Origin: Pseudomonas xantholysinigenes
Lineage (GTDB): Bacteria; Pseudomonadota; Gammaproteobacteria; Pseudomonadales; Pseudomonadaceae
Length of the DNA: 64,000 nt
NCBI RefSeq assembly: GCF_014268885.2
Contig: NZ_CP077095.1
Coordinates: forward strand, 434,001-498,000
Reading direction: 5' to 3'
Shown here: positions 57,477 through 64,000 of the stretch, piece by piece
Layout of the letters: each line of letters begins with the position of its first letter
Numbering within the stretch: the first letter of the stretch is position 1
Position numbers and translations under genes: made by a program
Notes under the pieces: model-generated
The model's database searches: none
What the model saw: the letters and a program-made list of their open reading frames with translations, nothing else
What the model was told of the DNA's origin: nothing

Positions 57477-58481
57477 TCACTCGTCCTTGGGCGTCAGCCA
57501 ACCGCGTACCCGGCGCAGCAACTGCTCCTGCTCCGCCGCCTTGTTGCCCGGCATGGCAATCAACGCCAGCTGCCGGTACTGGCTGTCCTTCTGCCGCTTG
57601 CTGGCCTGCAGGCGTTGCTCGGCGGCCAGGCGGTCCGGGGTGCGGGTGGCGTAGTAGAAGTCGGCGGTCGGCACTTTCAAGGTCGGCGTCAGGCTGAGCA
57701 GGTCGTGCTCCACCCGTGCCGGGGTCTGGGCGGCGACCATCACCAGTTTCTGTACCTGGGGCGGTTGTTTCTCGCTGAGGTAGCGCGCGGCCCAATAGGC
57801 GCCGCTGCCGTTGCCGAGCATGACGATGCTGCGCGCCTTCTGCTGCTGGGCATAGGCCACGGCGGCGTCGAGGCGGGCGAAGATACGCTCGGCATCTTCC
57901 TCGCGGGTGTGCTCGTCGGCCTCGACCGCGTCGGTGCTGTCGGCGGCATCCGCCTCGGGCGCGGTGGCCTGGGCGACGTTGGCGTTGGCATCGGCCGGGG
58001 TGTCCTTGGCCGGGGCGGACTCACCCTGGTCCTTTGCCGCGGCGGGCGCGGGTTTGTCCGCCGCCCGAGCCTGCGGTCGTTCGGCCAGCAGATCGGGCAT
58101 GCTCAGGCTCAGGGTGCTCCAGCCGACATCGGGAAAGCCGCGACGCAGCGGGCCCACGGTGGTGGGCCAGTCGGCATTCTCACCGGCGCCCGGGACGATG
58201 ATCACCGCGCCCTTGGGGTCACTGTCGTTGGCGGGCTTCCACAGCGCCAGGAAGTTTTCGCCATTGGCCTGCAGCGTCTGTTGCTCGGCCTTGGGCACCT
58301 GGCGTTCGAGGGCCAGGGCATCGTCCTGGCTGCGCTCGAGCAGCGGCGCGCGCGGCGTGGGGGCGGGGGTGGCCGCTTCGGTGGCGGTTGGCGCGGGCTC
58401 GGCATCGGCGGCCTGAGCGCCGAGCGGCAGGGCTGCGGCCAGGCAGCACATTGCCAGCGTCGTGCGATAAAGTGTGAACAT
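57477..58481 (-). CDS. DUF3530 family exported alpha/beta hydrolase-like protein
   Basis: 334 residues. Signal peptide MFTLYRTTLAMCCLAAALPL with cleavage after AQA, a low-complexity Ala/Pro/Asp-rich insert (~150-200), and a hydrolase-like core with VIIVPGAGENADWP and the nucleophile-elbow-like MLGNGSGAYWA. Periplasmic. Catalytic function unproven. Converges on the DjlA-like gene and is divergent from the histidine kinase. Confidence 0.87.
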   Translation of the reverse strand: MFTLYRTTLAMCCLAAALPLGAQAADAEPAPTATEAATPAPTPRAPLLERSQDDALALERQVPKAEQQTLQANGENFLALWKPANDSDPKGAVIIVPGAGENADWPTTVGPLRRGFPDVGWSTLSLSMPDLLAERPQARAADKPAPAAAKDQGESAPAKDTPADANANVAQATAPEADAADSTDAVEADEHTREEDAERIFARLDAAVAYAQQQKARSIVMLGNGSGAYWAARYLSEKQPPQVQKLVMVAAQTPARVEHDLLSLTPTLKVPTADFYYATRTPDRLAAEQRLQASKRQKDSQYRQLALIAMPGNKAAEQEQLLRRVRGWLTPKDE

Positions 58482-58576
58482 CGATCAATCCAAGGCCAGA
58501 ATCATACCGGCAGCCTAATGGTATTTGCCCGCGACGGCCACGCCAGGCGGCCATCATTGCCAAGACGAGCGTAGAG

Positions 58577-60964
58577 ATGAAGCGAGTGCGTTGCCTGTGG
58601 GTTATCGGCTGGTTGTGTCTGCCCTTGATCGCCTTGGCGCGGCCTGAGCCGTCGCCCGCGCTGGTGCTGGAGCCGGCGCAGCAGCAATGGCTGGATGAAC
58701 ACCGCGAAATGCGGGTCGGCCTGGTGCTGCAGGCACCTTATGCACAGTTCGATCGCCGCTTGCAGCAGTTCTACGGGGCCAACGTGGAGCTGGTCGGCGC
58801 CATTGCCCAGGCGTTGCAGCTCGATCTGACCTGGCGCGGCTTCCCTGACCAGGCCGCCCTGGAGCATGCCTTGCAGGCCGGAGAGATCGATTTCGCCCCC
58901 GGGCTGACACAGACCCCGGCCAGCCTGCGCCTATGGCTGTTCAGCGATCCGTACATGCGGATTCCGCAGTTGGTGGTGGGTGCGCGCAGCGGTGCCGTGG
59001 CGGTAGAGCTGGAGAAACTCGCGGCCAGCGAACGGGTGGCGGTGCGCATGCCCGGGCCCCTGGCGGATTACTTGCGCGGCAACTATGCCAACCTCAACTT
59101 GCAAGGCGTGCCCAACGAGCGTGAGGCATTGCAGCTGGTGCTGGGTGGCCAGGCCAGCTTCGCCGTGCTGGACGAGGCGCAGCTCAGCCGGTTGTCCCGC
59201 GAAAGCGAGTTTGCCGATCTGGCGGTGGTGGGCGACATCGGTTTGCCGCAGCTGTTGCGGGTCGGCTCGCGGCGCGACTGGCCGATGCTGGCCGAGGTGC
59301 TCGAACGTGCCCTGCAAGCCATGCCGGCCAAGACCCTTGAGCAGTTGCACCAGCGCTGGCTGCAGCCCAAATACCCGCGCTTTTCGGAGTCGGCGGGTTT
59401 CTGGCAGAACCTGGCCTTGCTGTTTGGCCTGCTGCTGCTGTGTGCCCTGGCCACCCTGGTGTGGCAACGCCGGCAACAGCGCGCCCTGGAGCGGGCCTTG
59501 CTGGCCGCGCGGGAAAGCCTGGTGGCACGCCAGGTGCGTGAGGAAGCCCTGCGCCTGAGCCAGTTCTCCCTCGACCAGAGCACGCTGGGCATCCTCTGGG
59601 TCAACTGGGACAGCCATGTGCGCTACGCCAACCATGCCGTCGAGGGCATGCTCGGTTTTGCCGAGGGGGCGTTGCTGGAGCGACCGCTGGCGGATATCGA
59701 ACCCAACCTGAGCATGGACCGCTGGCTGGAGCTGTGGCGGCGGGCGCGGGCCGGGGAGGGCGGCGACCAGCAGTTCGAGACCCAGTGCCGGCGCGCCGAT
59801 GGCAGCGCGTTGCCGGTGGAGCTGTCGTTGTCGTTCCTGCGTTTTCGTGATGCCGAGTACCTGGTGGTGTTCGTCGCCGACATCACCGAGCGGCGTCGCG
59901 CGTTGGCGGCGTTGCGCGAGAGCGAGGCGCGGCTCAAGGGCATCGCCGGCAATGTGCCGGGCCTGGTGTTTCGCCTGGAGCGCGACCCGGCCGAAGGCGA
60001 TCCGGAGTTCCCCTATATCAGTGAGGGCAGCACGGCGTTGGTCGGCTACACCCCCGCCGAGATCCAGCACCCGGACATGGGCCTGCGCAACCTGGTCCAC
60101 CCCGAGGATCGCGCCGACTACCACCGGGTCCAGGACCTGGCCCTGGCCGGCGACCGCGACTGGTCCTGGCAGGGCCGCATCCTGACCCGCGATGGTATCG
60201 GGCGTTGGGCCGACATCAAGGCCACCACCCGCCGCCTGGCCGATGGGCGCATGGTCTGGGACGGCGTGGTCTGGGACATCACCCAGGGCAAGCAGGCCGA
60301 GTTGGCCCTGGCCGCGTCGCAGGAGCAACTGCGCGAGTTGTCGGCGCACCTGGAGAGCGTGCGCGAGGAAGAAAAAGCCCGTATCGCCCGGGAAGTGCAT
60401 GACGAGCTCGGGCAGATGCTGACGGTGCTCAAGCTGGAGGTGTCGATGTGCGAGCTGGCCTACGCCGAGCTGGATCCAGGGCTCAATGAGCGCCTGGCCA
60501 GCATGAAGCGCCTGATCGCCCAGCTGTTCCAACTGGTGCGCGATGTCGCCACCGCCCTGCGCCCGCCGATTCTCGACGCCGGCATCGCTTCGGCGATCGA
60601 ATGGCAGGGCCGGCGTTTCGAGGCGCGCACGCAGATCCCTTGCTTGGTGCAGGTGCCGGACAACCTGCCATCCTTGAGCGATGCCAAGGCCACTGGCCTG
60701 TTCCGCATCCTCCAGGAGGCGCTGACCAACGTCATGCGCCATGCCAAGGCGCATACCGTGCAGATCATCCTGGAGCACGAACAGCAGATGTTGCGCATGA
60801 CGGTCATCGACGACGGCGCCGGTTTCGCCGTCGATGCGGCGCGGCCCACTTCGTTCGGGCTGGTCGGGGTGCGCGAGCGGGTACTGATGCTCGGGGGCAG
60901 CATGAGCCTCGACAGCGAGCCGGGCGAAGGCACCAGCCTGAGCGTGGCGATTCCTTTGCAATAG
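58577..60964 (+). CDS. Histidine kinase with periplasmic SBP_bac_3 domain and two PAS domains
   Basis: 795 residues. Signal peptide/first helix (~1-21), solute-binding family 3 domain (~35-260), a membrane helix (LALLFGLLLLCALATLVW, ~276), PAS domains at ~330-440 and ~455-570, then a HisKA_3 dimer/phosphoacceptor (RIAREVHDELGQMLTVLKLE, His ~607) and an HATPase_c domain (LQEALTNVMRHAKAH, DDGAGF, FGLVGVRERV). A NarL/NreB-type kinase predicted to sense a small periplasmic solute, plausibly an amine or amino acid given the transporter that follows. The response regulator starts 11 bases after its stop. Confidence 0.93.
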   Translation: MKRVRCLWVIGWLCLPLIALARPEPSPALVLEPAQQQWLDEHREMRVGLVLQAPYAQFDRRLQQFYGANVELVGAIAQALQLDLTWRGFPDQAALEHALQAGEIDFAPGLTQTPASLRLWLFSDPYMRIPQLVVGARSGAVAVELEKLAASERVAVRMPGPLADYLRGNYANLNLQGVPNEREALQLVLGGQASFAVLDEAQLSRLSRESEFADLAVVGDIGLPQLLRVGSRRDWPMLAEVLERALQAMPAKTLEQLHQRWLQPKYPRFSESAGFWQNLALLFGLLLLCALATLVWQRRQQRALERALLAARESLVARQVREEALRLSQFSLDQSTLGILWVNWDSHVRYANHAVEGMLGFAEGALLERPLADIEPNLSMDRWLELWRRARAGEGGDQQFETQCRRADGSALPVELSLSFLRFRDAEYLVVFVADITERRRALAALRESEARLKGIAGNVPGLVFRLERDPAEGDPEFPYISEGSTALVGYTPAEIQHPDMGLRNLVHPEDRADYHRVQDLALAGDRDWSWQGRILTRDGIGRWADIKATTRRLADGRMVWDGVVWDITQGKQAELALAASQEQLRELSAHLESVREEEKARIAREVHDELGQMLTVLKLEVSMCELAYAELDPGLNERLASMKRLIAQLFQLVRDVATALRPPILDAGIASAIEWQGRRFEARTQIPCLVQVPDNLPSLSDAKATGLFRILQEALTNVMRHAKAHTVQIILEHEQQMLRMTVIDDGAGFAVDAARPTSFGLVGVRERVLMLGGSMSLDSEPGEGTSLSVAIPLQ

Positions 60965-60975
60965 GAGGCAAGACC

Positions 60976-61605
60976 GTGATTCGAGTGCTGGTGGCCGAAG
61001 ACCACACCATCGTCCGTGAAGGCATCAAGCAATTGATCGGCCTGGCCAGGGACATGCAGGTGGTGGGCGAGGCGGGCAATGGCGAGCAGGTGCTGGAGAC
61101 CTTGCGTCATACCCCTTGCGAAGTGGTGCTGCTGGATATCTCCATGCCTGGGGTGAGCGGCCTGGAGGCGATCCCGCGGATCCGTGCACTGAACAACCCA
61201 CCAGCGATCCTCATGCTGTCGATGCACGACGAGGCGCAGATGGCCGCCCGCGCGCTGAAGGCCGGCGCCGCGGGGTACGCGACCAAGGACAGCGACCCGG
61301 CGCTGTTGCTCACCGCCATCCGTCGGGTGGCCGGCGGCGGGCGCTACATCGACCCGGCGCTGGCCGACCGCATGGTGTTCGAGGTCGGCCTGACCGAGAC
61401 CCGGCCATTGCACACCTTGCTGTCCGAGCGGGAGTTCTCGGTGTTCGAGCGCCTGGCCCAGGGCGCCAACGTCAACGACATCGCCCAGCAGCTGGCGCTG
61501 TCGAGCAAGACCATCAGCACCCACAAGGCGCGCTTGATGCAGAAGCTCAAGGTCAACTCGTTGGCCGAGCTGGTGAAGTACGCCATGGAGCACAAGCTGG
61601 TGTGA
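60976..61605 (+). CDS. NarL/LuxR-family response regulator
   Basis: 209 residues from a GTG at 60976 with AGGAGG 7 bases upstream. Receiver domain with phosphoacceptor D54 (VVLLDISMPG), acidic ED at 8-9 and the lysine in YATKDSDP; the C-terminal LuxR-type HTH reads LSEREFSVFERLAQGANVND and LSSKTISTHKARLMQKLKV. Co-transcribed with the kinase. A perfect palindrome at 61782, between it and the transporter operon, is a candidate binding site. Confidence 0.93.
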   Translation: MIRVLVAEDHTIVREGIKQLIGLARDMQVVGEAGNGEQVLETLRHTPCEVVLLDISMPGVSGLEAIPRIRALNNPPAILMLSMHDEAQMAARALKAGAAGYATKDSDPALLLTAIRRVAGGGRYIDPALADRMVFEVGLTETRPLHTLLSEREFSVFERLAQGANVNDIAQQLALSSKTISTHKARLMQKLKVNSLAELVKYAMEHKLV

Positions 61606-61649
61606 GTGTTCTGGTTGCGACAGATAGAGCTGCGGCCTGGCACATATCC

Positions 61650-61738
61650 CTGTGGGAGCGGGTTTACCCGCGAATGGGTCTGGCCTGGTGATCTCGGCGG
61701 CTGCACCGGCCTCTTCGCGGGTAAACCCGCTCCCACAG
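61650..61738. repeat. Inverted pair of TGTGGGAGCGGG REP elements
   Basis: CTGTGGGAGCGGGTTTACCC from 61650 and its exact complement ending CCGCTCCCACAG at 61738. The 25-base arms are perfect, the best conserved pair in the window. Follows the response regulator and insulates it from the transporter operon. Confidence 0.93.
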
Positions 61739-61781
61739 CCTCGGCATGGACCCTGATTGGCATTCCAATCCCGCCATCCTT

Positions 61782-61797
61782 GTAGGGCGATCCCTAC
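61782..61797. promoter_or_regulatory. Perfect palindrome GTAGGGCGATCCCTAC upstream of the transporter operon
   Basis: Six-base arms GTAGGG/CCCTAC with a 4-base centre, 112 bases before the ABC ATPase start. Size and symmetry suit a NarL-type dimer. Further on, TTGCCG-N16-TACGCT (about 61846-61873) is a weak promoter candidate, which would place the palindrome at an activator position. Assignment to the adjacent response regulator is inference. Confidence 0.5.
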
Positions 61798-61908
61798 GGC
61801 AACTCTTCCATCCGGATGATGGCATTCTCTCGCCACCCCCGATTTGCCGGGGCTCGCGCCTCTTCTACGCTTGGCCTACGCAGTCATTCCAACAAGAAGG
61901 TGCAGGGC

Positions 61909-63021
<1,113 letters not shown>

Positions 63022-63061
63022 TGGTTTGCTTCACCAACCCTGAACCGTGGAGAGAATAATA

Positions 63062-64000
63062 ATGCGCAAGCAGTTGAAACTGACCGCCCTGGCCCTTGGC
63101 CTGTTCGCCGCCGGGCAGACCCTGGCCGCGGACCTGACGGTGGTGTCGTTCGGTGGCGCCAACAAGGCGGCCCAGGTCAAGGCGTTCTACGAGCCGTGGG
63201 AAAAGGCCGGCAAGGGCAAGATCGTCGCCGGGGAGTACAACGGTGAGATGGCCAAGGTCAAGGCCATGGTCGACACCAACAGCGTGTCGTGGAACCTGGT
63301 GGAGGTGGAGTCGCCGGAGTTGGCCCGGGGTTGTGACGAAGGCATGTTCGAAGAGCTCGACCCGGCCCTGTTCGGCAACGAGAGCGACTACGTGAAAGGG
63401 GCTATCCAGCCTTGCGGCGTGGGCTTCTTTGTCTGGTCGACCGTGCTGGCCTATAACGCCGACAAGCTGAAAACCGCGCCCTCCAGCTGGGCCGATTTCT
63501 GGGACACCAAGAAATTCCCGGGCAAGCGCGGCCTGCGCAAGGGCGCCAAGTACACCCTCGAGTTCGCCCTGATGGCCGACGGTGTCGCGCCCAAGGACGT
63601 CTATTCGGTGCTGGGCACCAAGGAAGGCCAGGACCGCGCCTTCAAGAAACTCGACGAGCTCAAGCCGAGCATCCAGTGGTGGGAAGCTGGCGCCCAGCCG
63701 CCGCAGTACCTGGCCTCGGGGGATGTGGTCATGAGCTCGGCCTACAACGGCCGGATCGCCGCGGTGCAGAAAGAAAGCAACCTCAAGGTGGTATGGAACG
63801 GCGGCATCTACGACTTCGACGCCTGGGCCATCCCTAAAGGTGCCAAGGATGTGGAAGAGGCGAAGAAATTCATCGCCTACACCGTGCAGCCTGAACAGCA
63901 GAAGACCTACTCCGAGAACATCGCCTACGGCCCGGCCAATTCCAAGGCCGTGCCGCTGCTGGCCGAGGCGGTGAAGAAGGACATGCCGACCACGCCTGAG
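63062..64000 (+). CDS. Periplasmic polyamine-type solute-binding protein (3' end beyond window)
   Basis: 313 codons to the window edge, from the ATG at 63062 with GGAGAG upstream. Signal peptide MRKQLKLTALALGLFAAGQT with cleavage near ALAA/DLTVVSF, then a family 1 extracellular binding protein (VVSFGGANKAAQVKAFYEPW, IQWWEAGAQPPQYLASGDVV) similar to the PotD/PotF and related putative spermidine/putrescine-binding proteins. Supplies substrate to the ABC transporter whose ATPase precedes it. Exact ligand unknown. Permease genes should follow outside the window. Confidence 0.92.
   Translation, partial: MRKQLKLTALALGLFAAGQTLAADLTVVSFGGANKAAQVKAFYEPWEKAGKGKIVAGEYNGEMAKVKAMVDTNSVSWNLVEVESPELARGCDEGMFEELDPALFGNESDYVKGAIQPCGVGFFVWSTVLAYNADKLKTAPSSWADFWDTKKFPGKRGLRKGAKYTLEFALMADGVAPKDVYSVLGTKEGQDRAFKKLDELKPSIQWWEAGAQPPQYLASGDVVMSSAYNGRIAAVQKESNLKVVWNGGIYDFDAWAIPKGAKDVEEAKKFIAYTVQPEQQKTYSENIAYGPANSKAVPLLAEAVKKDMPTTPE

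Overview
The window is a stretch of conserved chromosome from a Pseudomonas, most likely a member of the P. putida group. It is high in GC, and genes are packed with many 4-base ATGA overlaps. The gene order, as I remember it, matches the P. putida KT2440 region from about PP_0362 to PP_0412. Three features point to the P. putida group in particular: adjacent davA and davB, the amgK-murU pair, and REP repeats of the GTAGGAGCGG and TGTGGGAGCGGG types. There is no prophage, insertion sequence or CRISPR array.

Layout. 1-5.8 kb: 5' part of modE, comF, and divergent from comF the biotin operon bioBFHCD. 5.9-11.9 kb: a small protein, then two paralogous acyl-CoA dehydrogenases on either side of a membrane diguanylate cyclase; the first dehydrogenase has a PsrA-like operator on its promoter. 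11.99-12.2 kb: an RsmY-type sRNA gene with a perfect GacA box. 12.2-22.7 kb: a LysR regulator, a class III aminotransferase, a Pmp3 peptide, an S9 peptidase and pqqEDCBA plus pqqF (pqqA is only 23 codons). 22.9-25.4 kb: davA/davB for the aminovalerate route of lysine degradation. 25.5-29.5 kb: the only accessory-looking part, with a HigBA/RelE-like toxin-antitoxin pair whose toxin is frameshifted, an Lrp/AsnC regulator, a two-gene unit encoding a PD-(D/E)XK nuclease-like protein and a protein I do not recognise, a lipoprotein and a small orphan gene. 29.6-33.4 kb: a CAU tRNA (probably tRNA-Ile2) and a large periplasmic-sensor GGDEF/EAL protein.

33.5-44.8 kb: the macromolecular synthesis operon rpsU-dnaG-rpoD divergent from tsaD, then plsY, folB-folK, cca and the stress cluster prkA-yeaH-spoVR. 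47.1-54.8 kb: the envelope and maintenance operon lptD-surA-pdxA-rsmA-apaG-apaH-glpE, read leftward. 54.9-57.4 kb: amgK-murU (peptidoglycan sugar recycling) and a TerB/DnaJ-type membrane co-chaperone. 57.5-64 kb: a DUF3530 protein, a histidine kinase with a periplasmic solute-binding domain, its NarL-type response regulator, and the start of a polyamine-type ABC transporter operon. A perfect GTAGGG-N4-CCCTAC palindrome lies between the regulator and the transporter.

How the parts connect: the window is mainly housekeeping (biotin, PQQ, folate, LPS transport, replication and transcription initiation). Two layers of signalling run through it: the Gac/Rsm sRNA, and c-di-GMP enzymes with ligand-sensing receptors. 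No large unknown system is evident. The best candidates for something undescribed are the nuclease-like gene pair at 27.1-28.4 kb and the kinase-regulator-palindrome-transporter arrangement at 58.6-64 kb.
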